NCBI GenBank assembly: GCA_002344135.1
Contig: DDTO01000001.1
Coordinates: 1 to 64,000 of the forward strand
Direction: 5' to 3'
DNA length: 64,000 bases
DNA from: Chthonomonas sp. UBA2362
Lineage (GTDB): Bacteria > Armatimonadota > Fimbriimonadia > Fimbriimonadales > Fimbriimonadaceae
Below the pieces are notes generated by a model, which was not told the DNA's origin, did no database searches, and saw only the letters and a program-made list of their open reading frames with translations. A program made the translations under genes and the position numbers. Positions 32,638 to 40,305 of the stretch are shown piece after piece (the stretch's first letter is position 1; the number at the start of each line of letters is the position of its first letter).

Positions 32638-34053
32638 ATGCGACGTGTCGCGGCGTGCATCGTGGCCGCCTTGACGGGTGCTTGCGGCTGGGCGGGATCG
32701 TTCAGCGGGGATGAGCAGATTCAGATCATCTCGTACTGGAATGCCGACGATCGGTACGTCGTCACGTGCCCGCCGGAGTCCCTTGCCAAAGGGCCCTGGC
32801 AGGTTCGGCTGACGCCAGCGGGCTCACAGTGGCTTTGGAACTACAACAAAGCGCGGGGCCTGGGCAAGGTTAATCCAACGATCGACGCGGGCGCACAGTC
32901 GCCGGAGCAAGTCGCCTTCGAGCGGTGGATCGATGCCAAGGTCGCCTACGACCGTTACGTCGCCGCGCAAGTCGCGGCCGAGCGAAACGCAGAGTTTCTT
33001 CAGCGAGAGGCACCCTTGGAAGCCAAGCCCGCTCCAAACCCCGGGCCGATGCCGCCAGGCTTGCTCCGACTAGCCGGCGATGCTCCTTCCATGGCCTCTG
33101 CCGTGCAGCCCCTCCTGCACACGATTTCATTTCACGACGGGATGCGCCTGACCTTCACGGACAACGCGGCCATGCGGCCACGGTATGCCTACTACCGCTT
33201 CTCCGAGGGGGTTATGAGCGGCGGTACTTCGGTGCGCAAGATGCCTCCCGCCGAACTCGACGCGATGTTCAAGCGAGCCGGGATTTCGGCCAGCGAGCAG
33301 AGGATCATGAAGGCCGTCTCGCTGCTCGAGGGCGGGTTCGATTCGGTCAATACGTACGACACCGGATTCGTCAGCGTCGGATTCATCCAGTTTGCCTGTC
33401 TCAGCGGAGGCGCCGGCTCGCTCGGTCAAGTGCTCCTCAAGCAAAGGCGAGAGGATCCCGTCGCTTTTGAACGTGACTTCCGGGCGTTTGGGCTCGACGT
33501 CACCGATACCGGCAAACTCATCGCCTTCGACACCGCCACCGGTATCGAGTACCAGGGACCCGACGCGGCAGACCTTATCATCAAGGACAAGCGGCTCATC
33601 GCGGTCTTCCAGCGTGCAGGGCGCATCAGCACTCCTTTCAGGGTCGCTCAACTGAAGCTCGCGAAGGAGCGTTACTACCCGGTGGATGATCCGGTCATCG
33701 TCGACGTCGGCGGGACCAAGATGCGCTGCCGAGTGGGCGACATCGTTCGCTCCGAGGCCGGAATCGCGACGCTCATGGACCGAAAGGTCAACACCGGCAA
33801 GATCGATCCCTTCCCCGCTCTCCTCGCGCGCTATGTCGCCGCCTACAACCTGGACTCGCCCTATCAGGCCGCAAGTTTCGAGCAAGAACTTGTTGCCGCG
33901 CTGAAGTGGAGAAAGGACTATCTGGCCGATATGGGGCTCAGTCAGCCTCGCTCGATCGTCAGCATCCCGGTGTCTCGCGGCGCGAAACGACCAGCCATCG
34001 CCAAGCCCAAAACTCCCTCGAAAACGGCTCCACCTCCAAAGAAGAAGGGCTAA
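32638..34053 (+). CDS. Exported protein with a lysozyme-like motif
   Basis: 471 residues with a signal peptide (MRRVAACIVAALTGACGWAGS). The middle (about 240-290) has SLLEGGFDSVNTYDTGFVSVGFIQFACLSGGAGSLG. An EGG[FY]...D.G....GF arrangement is seen in lysozyme-like muramidases (GH108-like and T4-lysozyme-like), where the Glu is catalytic. The flanks are unrecognised. The C terminus is Lys/Pro-rich (AIAKPKTPSKTAPPPKKKG) and could bind the wall or nucleic acid. A role in remodelling peptidoglycan is a guess from this one motif. Confidence 0.6.
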   Translation: MRRVAACIVAALTGACGWAGSFSGDEQIQIISYWNADDRYVVTCPPESLAKGPWQVRLTPAGSQWLWNYNKARGLGKVNPTIDAGAQSPEQVAFERWIDAKVAYDRYVAAQVAAERNAEFLQREAPLEAKPAPNPGPMPPGLLRLAGDAPSMASAVQPLLHTISFHDGMRLTFTDNAAMRPRYAYYRFSEGVMSGGTSVRKMPPAELDAMFKRAGISASEQRIMKAVSLLEGGFDSVNTYDTGFVSVGFIQFACLSGGAGSLGQVLLKQRREDPVAFERDFRAFGLDVTDTGKLIAFDTATGIEYQGPDAADLIIKDKRLIAVFQRAGRISTPFRVAQLKLAKERYYPVDDPVIVDVGGTKMRCRVGDIVRSEAGIATLMDRKVNTGKIDPFPALLARYVAAYNLDSPYQAASFEQELVAALKWRKDYLADMGLSQPRSIVSIPVSRGAKRPAIAKPKTPSKTAPPPKKKG

Positions 34054-34081
34054 GGGGATCGGAGGTTCGAACCTAGTTTGG

Positions 34082-34087
34082 TAGAAT
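34082..34087 (+). promoter_or_regulatory. -10 box, leaderless aminotransferase gene
   Basis: TAGAAT 7 bases before the GTG at 34095. Confidence 0.45.
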
Positions 34088-34094
34088 CTAGCCA

Positions 34095-35279
34095 GTGACC
34101 ACCCTTGGCTTATCCGCGCGCGCCGGCATGCTCGAGCCTTCTCCAACGCTCGCGATGACGGCCAAAGCCCGCCGGATGAAGATCGAAGGCATCGACGTGG
34201 TCTCTTTCGCGGCCGGGGAGCCCGATTTCAACACACCTTTGCCGGTCTGCGAGGCCGCGGAGCGGGCCATCCACGACGGACAGACGAAGTACACGGCGAC
34301 CGCCGGCATCCTTGCCTTGCGAGAGGCGATCTCTCGCAAGCTTGCGCGAGAGAACAACCTCGATTACGGCCCCGACCAGGTCGTCGTGACCTGCGGCGCC
34401 AAGCATGCGGTGTTCTCCGCGCTTCAGATTCTCGTCGATCCGGGGGATGAGGTCATCCTCATCGCGCCATTCTGGATGACCTACGTGGATCAAGTGCGAC
34501 TTGCCGGTGGGATCCCGGTGATCATCCAGACCGGTAGCGATACCGGTTTTTCGCCGACCGTCGAACAGATCGCCGGGGCGATCACGGCCCGTACAAAAGC
34601 CATCGTCTTGAACAGTCCTTGTAACCCCACCGGCGCAATAATCGAGAAAGAGACGCTCGCGGGAATCGGCGATCTGGCCCTTCGCCACGGCTTCTGGATC
34701 GTAGCCGACGAAATCTACGAGCGTTTAACCTACGGGCACGCGTACCAAAGCGCTGCGGCGCTAGGCGCGGAGGTCGCGGCCCAAACCATCACCATCGGCG
34801 GCGTCAGTAAAACCTACTCGATGACGGGATGGCGCATTGGATTTGCCGCGGCGCCTCTCCATGTGGCCAAGGCCCTCTGCAACCTTCAGGACCAAGTCAC
34901 CAGCAACGCGAACTCGATCGCGCAGGCCGCCGCTACCGCTGCCTATGACCTTCCCGACGAGTTCGTGACGAAGATGCGGAACGAATTCCGAGACCGCCGC
35001 GACCTCATGGTCGGGTTGCTCCGCAACATTCCGGGTCTCGCTTGTGAGACTCCCGAGGGGGCTTTCTACGTCTTCCCTGACGTGAGGGCCTGTTTGAGCC
35101 GATTCAGTACGGACGCGCAGCTGGCCGATTATCTTCTCGACGCAGCCCACGTCGCCACGATGCCGGGGTCGGTGTTTCATGGCCCCGGTCACCTGCGACT
35201 CAGTTACGCCGCCAGCCGTCAAGATATCGAGCGCGGGGTCGCCCGAATCGGCGACGCCCTCGCCCAAGCCACCCGATGA
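34095..35279 (+). CDS. Class I pyridoxal-phosphate aminotransferase (aspartate type)
   Basis: 394 residues, GTG start. Fold-type I markers: FAAGEPDFNTPLPVCEAAERAI, YTATAGILALREAI, VTCGAKHAVFSAL, NSPCNPTGAII (Asn that contacts PLP), ADEIYERLTYG (Asp) and catalytic Lys in GGVSKTYSMTGWRIGF, with the substrate Arg in HLRLSYA. Closest in look to thermophilic AspC/prephenate-aminotransferase types (subgroup I-gamma or 1b). Transfers amino groups to 2-oxoglutarate or similar. The stop overlaps rnc (ATGA). Confidence 0.9.
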   Translation: MTTLGLSARAGMLEPSPTLAMTAKARRMKIEGIDVVSFAAGEPDFNTPLPVCEAAERAIHDGQTKYTATAGILALREAISRKLARENNLDYGPDQVVVTCGAKHAVFSALQILVDPGDEVILIAPFWMTYVDQVRLAGGIPVIIQTGSDTGFSPTVEQIAGAITARTKAIVLNSPCNPTGAIIEKETLAGIGDLALRHGFWIVADEIYERLTYGHAYQSAAALGAEVAAQTITIGGVSKTYSMTGWRIGFAAAPLHVAKALCNLQDQVTSNANSIAQAAATAAYDLPDEFVTKMRNEFRDRRDLMVGLLRNIPGLACETPEGAFYVFPDVRACLSRFSTDAQLADYLLDAAHVATMPGSVFHGPGHLRLSYAASRQDIERGVARIGDALAQATR

Positions 35280-35980
35280 TTCCAAAAGAGATACCGCTAC
35301 GCAGCGAAGACCTGTTCAGACTGGCCACCACCCACCGATCGGCGACTGAAGATGCCGTCGGCGAATCGTATGAGCGTCTGGAGTTTTTCGGGGACTCCGT
35401 CCTCGGTCTCGTGGTCGCGCAATTCCTCTTCGAGGAACACGAAGACTGGGATCAGGGAATGATGAGCAAGGCCAAGGCGAGCGTGGTTCAAGAAGGGCCG
35501 CTCGCAGCTCGAGCCTTCGAGCTCGGTCTGCACGACTATATTCGCCTGAGTCCTGGCGAGGAAGCGACGGGCGGGCGCACGCGGCCTTCGATACTCGCGG
35601 ATGTCTTCGAAGCGATCATCGGGGCCATCTTCATCGAATCCGGGCTGGAGAAGGCCCGCTGGTTCATCCTCGAGCAACTGAGCCCGGCCCTCAAGCGAGT
35701 GCGCGGTGGCGACGTGAGCCCAGACGACCATAAATCGAAACTGCAGGAAATCGCCCAAGCGAATTGGCGTCGAACTCCCTTGTATCGGATTGCGCGCGAA
35801 TCGGGAAGCGCCCATGAGCGTCGCTTCTTCGTGCAGGTCTACTTCGACGATCAGATGATGGGTGAGGGATTTGGGCGCTCGAAAAAGGAAGCGGAGCAGG
35901 CTGCCGCCAAGGACGCCCTTCATCGGATCGAGCAGGATCGGCGCGCGCGCGAACTCGTCGAGCTTCACTTGGAGGACTGA
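35276..35980 (+). CDS. rnc: Ribonuclease III
   Basis: 234 residues. Cleaves double-stranded RNA, including rRNA precursors. The catalytic domain signature is YERLEFFGDSVLGLVVAQFLF (usual FLGDAVL). Second-site acid residues are in LADVFEAIIGAIFIESG. A double-stranded RNA-binding domain (about 155-225, KSKLQEIAQANW...GFGRSKKEAEQAAAKDAL) follows. The start overlaps the aminotransferase stop by 4 bases. Confidence 0.95.
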   Translation: MIPKEIPLRSEDLFRLATTHRSATEDAVGESYERLEFFGDSVLGLVVAQFLFEEHEDWDQGMMSKAKASVVQEGPLAARAFELGLHDYIRLSPGEEATGGRTRPSILADVFEAIIGAIFIESGLEKARWFILEQLSPALKRVRGGDVSPDDHKSKLQEIAQANWRRTPLYRIARESGSAHERRFFVQVYFDDQMMGEGFGRSKKEAEQAAAKDALHRIEQDRRARELVELHLED

Positions 35981-36014
35981 AACGGACCGACCCGAGAGCG
36001 GCGAGCGGGTTTTG

Positions 36015-36060
36015 GACAGTGGAGGACTCGTTTACTGGCTTTCGACAGTGGAGGCCTCGT
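36015..36060 (+). repeat. Two direct repeats before lpxC
   Basis: gacagtggaggactcgt (36015-36031) and gacagtggaggcctcgt (36044-36060): 17 bases with one mismatch, starts 29 bases apart. They lie 39 bases before the -10 box of the lpxC leader, so could be a tandem operator, or a small duplication. No other notable feature was found in 35981-36098. Confidence 0.45.
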
Positions 36061-36098
36061 GCTCGCCGTGGTTCCTGCTCGGTCACGGTCCGTACTTC

Positions 36099-36104
36099 CA
36101 TAAT
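36099..36104 (+). promoter_or_regulatory. -10 box ahead of lpxC leader ORF
   Basis: CATAAT 7 bases before the ATG at 36112. It implies a transcript starting at that ATG, so lpxC would have a leader of about 52 bases that is almost wholly a tiny ORF. Confidence 0.4.
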
Positions 36105-36111
36105 AGGGAGG

Positions 36112-36156
36112 ATGGGCGAGAAACTCCGACCCGAACATTGCCGGTTTTGCGCCTGA
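36112..36156 (+). CDS. Possible 14-residue leader peptide before lpxC
   Basis: A complete short frame, MGEKLRPEHCRFCA, ending 7 bases before the lpxC ATG and out of frame with it. It starts directly after a gggagg and a CATAAT box. It could be a translated regulator of lpxC (attenuation or coupling) or chance. Two Cys and a His in HCRFC are notable for a metal- or redox-responsive peptide, but this is speculation. Confidence 0.3.
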   Translation: MGEKLRPEHCRFCA

Positions 36157-36163
36157 GTCCATC

Positions 36164-37000
36164 ATGAGTTCCGTCCTTCGACTCCGCAAAACGGTCGCCG
36201 GCACTGCTTGCTTCGAAGGACGAGGGCTGCACTCCGGAGTGCCCGTTCGCGTCGAGGTTCATCCCGGTGAGCATGGGATCTTCTTCGCGATCGGACCCGA
36301 GCGAATCGCCGCGCGGCCCGACCAGGTGACGGACACCTGGCGGTGCACCCGGCTCGGCTCGATCTCGACGATCGAGCATCTCATGAGCGCTCTAGCCGGA
36401 CTCGGCATCACGGACGCCGAGATCGAATTGGACGCGAGCGAACTCCCGGCCCTCGACGGGTCCGCGAGCCGCTGGTGTGAGGGTTTGCTCGCCCAAGGCT
36501 TGATCGACCTGCCGCCGGACGACATCACGCTTCCGTTCGCCCGGATCTTCGAAAAATCGGACTCTGGGAGCATCGCGATCAGCCGTGGGGCTGGGCTCTG
36601 GACATACGTTTTCGACGGTGGGGAGCGCTTTCCCGAGCGACAGGAATTCGTCTTCGATGTTTCGCGAGACGACTACGCCTCGCAGGTCGCGCCCGCACGG
36701 ACCCTCGTCTTCGAGGACGAGGTCGCCGCGGCCCGAGCGGCCGGTCTCGGAGGGGGATTGGACGAGTCGTCCGTGCTCGTGCTGGGATCGACCGGATATG
36801 TCAACCCAGCGCGCTTTCCCGACGAGCCGGCCCGCCATAAGCTGCTCGACTTGATGGGAGATCTTTATCTCGCCGGAGTGCCAATCGGTCTGCTGAATGT
36901 CAGCGCCGAACGGAGCGGGCACCGACTCAACGTGGGTGCAGCCAGGAGACTCTATGAAGCTTGTTGGAGCGGGCGAAGGGATTCGAACCCTCAACCTTGA
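36164..37000 (+). CDS. lpxC: UDP-3-O-acyl-N-acetylglucosamine deacetylase LpxC
   Basis: Zinc enzyme for the first committed step of lipid A synthesis; 278 residues. Motifs: GRGLHSGVPV at the start, the zinc His in STIEHLMSALAGLGITDAEIEL, HKLLDLMGDLYLAG with the second His and Asp, and RSGHRLNVG with the catalytic His. The reading frame does not stop where the family ends (around RRLYEA) but continues into the tRNA-Gly gene on the other strand, adding CWSGRRDSNPQP and stopping at 36998-37000. Such SGRRDSNP tails are the translation of an antisense tRNA 3' end. Confidence 0.93.
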   Translation: MSSVLRLRKTVAGTACFEGRGLHSGVPVRVEVHPGEHGIFFAIGPERIAARPDQVTDTWRCTRLGSISTIEHLMSALAGLGITDAEIELDASELPALDGSASRWCEGLLAQGLIDLPPDDITLPFARIFEKSDSGSIAISRGAGLWTYVFDGGERFPERQEFVFDVSRDDYASQVAPARTLVFEDEVAAARAAGLGGGLDESSVLVLGSTGYVNPARFPDEPARHKLLDLMGDLYLAGVPIGLLNVSAERSGHRLNVGAARRLYEACWSGRRDSNPQP

Positions 37001-37039
37001 CCTTGGGAAGGTCCTGCTCTGCCATTGAGCTACGCCCGC
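36965..37039 (-). tRNA. tRNA-Gly (anticodon CCC)
   Basis: 75 bases with encoded CCA. Acceptor GCGGGCG / CGCCCGC, D-arm GCTC-AATGGCA-GAGC, anticodon loop TTCCCAA (CCC at 34-36), T-arm GAGGG-TTCGAAT-CCCTT, discriminator T73 as expected for bacterial tRNA-Gly. The anticodon stem has one G-A mismatch at 27-43. The 3' end overlaps the end of lpxC (36 bases) on the opposite strand. Confidence 0.95.
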
Positions 37040-37047
37040 GCGGTTCC

Positions 37048-37121
37048 TGGAGCGGGTGGCGGGAATCGAACCCGCGTGGCCAGCTTGGAAGGCTGGAGCT
37101 TTACCATTAAGCTACACCCGC
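37048..37121 (-). tRNA. tRNA-Gly (anticodon TCC)
   Basis: 74 bases with encoded CCA. Acceptor GCGGGTG / CACCCGC, D-arm GCTT-AATGGTA-AAGC, anticodon stem CCAGC/GCTGG around loop CTTCCAA (TCC), T-arm GCGGG-TTCGATT-CCCGC and T73. It precedes the CCC isoacceptor by 8 bases on the same strand; both are probably processed from one transcript. Confidence 0.97.
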
Positions 37122-37158
37122 GCCCTCGTGCCTGTGTATACCCGATGCCGGGCGGGTC

Positions 37159-37344
37159 TCAGCAGGGCGGGTTGATCTTGAAGAGGGCCTGGACTCTTTG
37201 AGCGTCCGGCTCGACCTTGCAGCCGCCGATTTCCAAGAAGCGAACCTTGGAGAGCTTGGGAGCCTCATGGACGACCACCGCCATGCTGCCGGTCAGCGTG
37301 AGGCTGAGCAGGCTTACTATCACGATGATGATGGCTTTCTTCAT
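37159..37344 (-). CDS. Small exported protein
   Basis: 61 residues from the ATG at 37344 (agagg upstream): MKKAIIIVIVSLLSLTLTGS signal or anchor, then a 40-residue mature part with two Cys (GGCKVEPDAQ and the final C). Could be a lipoprotein-like or disulfide-linked peptide. The longer open frame upstream is not supported. It is divergent from the Lys/Ala-rich gene. Confidence 0.55.
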   Translation of the reverse strand: MKKAIIIVIVSLLSLTLTGSMAVVVHEAPKLSKVRFLEIGGCKVEPDAQRVQALFKINPPC

Positions 37345-37438
37345 GGGAACCTCTGCCCGTTGGACGGCCAGTCGATGCCAATCGTTACGCATTCGACCGG
37401 TGGAAAGTGCCCACGGGGTATCCTTTTCGATTCGAACT

Positions 37439-37711
37439 ATGAGAATTCGCAACAAAGAACTGCGCCAGCGCTGGCATCGGAAGGAACAACGCATCAAGGA
37501 GCTCAAGCGCGAGGCGATCGCCTCTGCGGCCGACAAGCCCAAATCTGCCGCCCCGGCCAAGCCCAAGGCCGCTCCCAAGAAGCCCGAGGCTGCTCCAAAG
37601 GCCAAGAAGGCCGCTGCTCCGAAGGCTGCTGCCTCCGCTGAAGCCAAGCCAAAGCGGGCGCCCGCCAAGAAGAAGGCCGAAGCCGAGGCCCCGACCGAAG
37701 CCGCCGAATAG
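37439..37711 (+). CDS. Small basic Lys/Ala/Pro-rich protein (DUF6800-like start)
   Basis: 90 residues from the ATG at 37439. The N-terminal RIRNKELRQRWHRKEQRIKELKREA resembles short planctomycete-type proteins of DUF6800. The C-terminal 60 residues are a low-complexity histone-H1-like tail of AKPKAAPKKP, KKAAAPKAAA and RAPAKKKAE repeats, with an acidic end. May bind nucleic acid or ribosomes. No signal peptide. Confidence 0.65.
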   Translation: MRIRNKELRQRWHRKEQRIKELKREAIASAADKPKSAAPAKPKAAPKKPEAAPKAKKAAAPKAAASAEAKPKRAPAKKKAEAEAPTEAAE

Positions 37712-37807
37712 ATCGCCGGGGAGTCGAACTCCCTCGGCGTCCTAGGTGCAAGCCCGCTAGCCTACCGGCCCCCAGGACGGTCCCTACGTGGAACCAGTTT
37801 CTCGGCG

Positions 37808-39526
37808 ATGCTTACTGGCGAAGTGTTTGTGCAGGAAGGGCTGATTAGCCCCGACCAGCTCAGGCTGGCGGAAGACAAGCAGCGAGAACTCGGCGGGAAC
37901 GACCCGATCGCGCGTGTCTTGGTGAACATGGGACTCGTCGCCGAAAGAGATCGGGTCCGGTGTCTCGGCAAAGTGTGGGGTATCCCCTTCGTCGACATCG
38001 TGGATCGGGTTCCGAGTCCGGACGCGCTGCATCTGCTCAGTCCGCAAATCGCCAAGCGTTTCAAGGCCATTCCCCTCGATATCCAAGACCGCCGTCTTCT
38101 CGTGGCGATGGCAAACCCCCTCGACGTCTTCGTCGTCGACGAGCTTCGCATGTCGACCGGCTACGAGATCGAGCCAATGATCGCCGTCGAGGAGGATCTT
38201 CTGGCGTCCTTGGCGGCTCATTACAAGGTCGACGTCAACGTCAACGACGCGCTCGCCGGCGTGATGAAGGATTTCGACGGTGATCTCGACCTCACGTCGA
38301 AGGAGGAGGAAGAGCTCAGCGAAGCGGAACTTCGCGAGATGGGCGAGGATGCCCCGATCATCCGGCTCGCCAACCTGATCGTCAACCAAGGCGTCGCCGA
38401 CAAGGCCAGCGACATCCACATCGAACCCCGGAAAGATGGCGTGTGCATCCGGTACCGTGTCGACGGCGTGATGATCGAGGGAATGAAACTCCCGAAAAAA
38501 GTCCTTGCCCCGCTCTCGAGCCGCTTCAAGATCATGGCCAACATGGATATCGCCGAAAAGCGGGCTCCGCAGGACAATCGCATCAGCGCAACCATCAATG
38601 GACGAGACTTCGACTTCCGCGTCAGCACTCTGCCCGTGGTTTACGGAGAAAAGATCGTCCTGAGAATCCTCGATAAGGGCGGCATCAACGTAGGACTGTC
38701 GAAGCTCGGCTTTTTGCCCCACAACCTTAAGACGATCGAAGACATGGCGGAGCGCTCCTATGGCATTATCCTCGTCACGGGACCCACCGGCTCAGGAAAG
38801 TCGACTACGCTCTATTCGATCCTCAACAAGATCAACAACGGCGAAAACAACATCATTACGATCGAAGACCCGGTCGAATACGAGCTGAACGGCATCAATC
38901 AGTGCAGCGTGAACAATCGCGCTGGTATGACGTTTGCCGCCGGGCTCCGTGCGATGCTGCGCCAAGATCCCGACATCATCATGGTGGGAGAAATGCGCGA
39001 TACCGAGACCGCGACGATCGCGATGGAAGCGGCGCTAACCGGCCACCTCGTCCTTAGTACACTCCATACGAACGACGCACCAAGTGCCCCGACGCGCTTG
39101 ATCGACATGGAGGTCGAACCCTTCCTTATCTCGTCATCGATCATCGGCGTTCTCGCCCAACGCCTCGTGCGCCAAATCTGCTCGAACTGCAAAGAATCGT
39201 ACACTGGTACTCGCGAGAGTCTGCTGCGATACGGATTCCCGGTGCCCGAGGAGATTGGAGCCGACACGAATGGCGAAATCATGCTTTTTCGCGGTGCCGG
39301 CTGCGACCATTGCAAAGGGACGGGGTACAAGGGCCGGACCGGCGTGCACGAGCTGATGCCTCTGAACGATGCGATTCGAGATGAGGTTCTTAAGAAGTCG
39401 CCGAGCCATATCATACGGCGTTTGGCGATCGAGAACGACATGAAGACATTACAAGTCGACGCCGTCAGCAAGATCCTCATGGGCGTAACGAGCGTGGACG
39501 AAGTCTTGCGCGTGATTTATGCCTAG
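37808..39526 (+). CDS. pilB: Type IV pilus assembly / type II secretion ATPase (PilB/GspE)
   Basis: 572 residues. N-terminal MshEN-type domain (LTGEVFVQEGLISPDQLRLAED...), then the secretion ATPase: Walker A GPTGSGKSTTLYSILNKIN near residue 330, Asp box ITIEDPVEYEL, Walker B DPDIIMVGEMRDTETA and His box TGHLVLSTLHTNDA. A four-Cys zinc motif (CSNC and CDHC about 40 residues apart) is typical of PilB and GspE and absent from PilT. Drives assembly of the pilus or pseudopilus. Separate from the pilT cluster 3 kb away. Confidence 0.94.
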   Translation: MLTGEVFVQEGLISPDQLRLAEDKQRELGGNDPIARVLVNMGLVAERDRVRCLGKVWGIPFVDIVDRVPSPDALHLLSPQIAKRFKAIPLDIQDRRLLVAMANPLDVFVVDELRMSTGYEIEPMIAVEEDLLASLAAHYKVDVNVNDALAGVMKDFDGDLDLTSKEEEELSEAELREMGEDAPIIRLANLIVNQGVADKASDIHIEPRKDGVCIRYRVDGVMIEGMKLPKKVLAPLSSRFKIMANMDIAEKRAPQDNRISATINGRDFDFRVSTLPVVYGEKIVLRILDKGGINVGLSKLGFLPHNLKTIEDMAERSYGIILVTGPTGSGKSTTLYSILNKINNGENNIITIEDPVEYELNGINQCSVNNRAGMTFAAGLRAMLRQDPDIIMVGEMRDTETATIAMEAALTGHLVLSTLHTNDAPSAPTRLIDMEVEPFLISSSIIGVLAQRLVRQICSNCKESYTGTRESLLRYGFPVPEEIGADTNGEIMLFRGAGCDHCKGTGYKGRTGVHELMPLNDAIRDEVLKKSPSHIIRRLAIENDMKTLQVDAVSKILMGVTSVDEVLRVIYA

Positions 39527-40161
39527 TTGAGGGTCCTATCGAGCGCCCAGCATTCTTCGAGGGCCGGCTTCAGCAGAGCGCTCATCTCCTCCGGGGTCTC
39601 GGGGTCAATTCCTACGACCTGGACCGTAATCATCATCTCGAGCGAGTACGCGATCAGATAGAACCCGATCCGTTCTCCCTTGTCGTTGTGGATGTGACTG
39701 AACCAGCTGTCCTCGCCCCACTTGAAGTAGCCTGAATCTTCACGATAGTCGAGTGAATCGACGATTCCCTTCGGTGCAAGCCGCTTTGCAATCCCATAAT
39801 CCAACGAGTCGATGGCCCAGCTTCCGACGCCACCGTATTCTAGCTGGCACCATACGTAAAGATCGTCGGCATCGTATTCGTATTCGGCTCGCCGAGTCTT
39901 ACCGACTTCTTCCGTTACGGAGCGGGATTCCTTCCCCACCGTGGACCAGGGCTCGCCCACCCAGCGGTCCACGTCCTCTAACGTGAACAGGGCCGTCCTG
40001 ACCGACTCGCTCATGGGGACCGACTTCTCACTGCTGACGATCCAATACACGAAGGCGCGGATACCGATCCCGGCGATGAGCAGCACGCCAACGACAATGC
40101 CGATTATCAAGCCCCAAGGCGTCTTTTTCTGGATAGGCGGACGGAGAATCGGGGGTGCCAT
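39523..40161 (-). CDS. Single-pass membrane protein, unknown function
   Basis: 212 residues. Pro-rich N terminus (MAPPILRPPIQKKTP), membrane helix WGLIIGIVVGVLLIAGIGIRAFVYWI (about 16-41) and a soluble C-terminal domain with acidic/aromatic strands (TRRAEYEYDADDLYVWCQLEYGG). Not recognised. It overlaps the pilB 3' end by 4 bases, convergent. A TAGAAT box 6 bases before the ATG suggests a leaderless message. Confidence 0.7.
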   Translation of the reverse strand: MAPPILRPPIQKKTPWGLIIGIVVGVLLIAGIGIRAFVYWIVSSEKSVPMSESVRTALFTLEDVDRWVGEPWSTVGKESRSVTEEVGKTRRAEYEYDADDLYVWCQLEYGGVGSWAIDSLDYGIAKRLAPKGIVDSLDYREDSGYFKWGEDSWFSHIHNDKGERIGFYLIAYSLEMMITVQVVGIDPETPEEMSALLKPALEECWALDRTLN

Positions 40162-40167
40162 GGGCCT

Positions 40168-40173
40168 ATTCTA
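40168..40173 (-). promoter_or_regulatory. -10 box, leaderless membrane protein gene
   Basis: TAGAAT on the minus strand, 6 bases before the start codon at 40161. Confidence 0.45.
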
Positions 40174-40305
40174 TTGAAACCTCGCCTGCGATTCGTCGGA
40201 AACTGTCGGAATCGCAACCACTCGGATTGGACGAAACGTCAGTAGAATAGAGTAGCGGATTCGGCACGGAAGCCGGACCGGGAAAACTAACCATGGAAGG
40301 CCTGT

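Noticed and set aside
37712..37777. tRNA-like stretch (ggagtcgaactccc and gccgg/ccggc arms) before pilB on the minus strand
   Set aside because: About 55-65 bases only, no D-arm, anticodon stem with mismatches. Could be a worn tRNA fragment or chance; not annotated as a tRNA.
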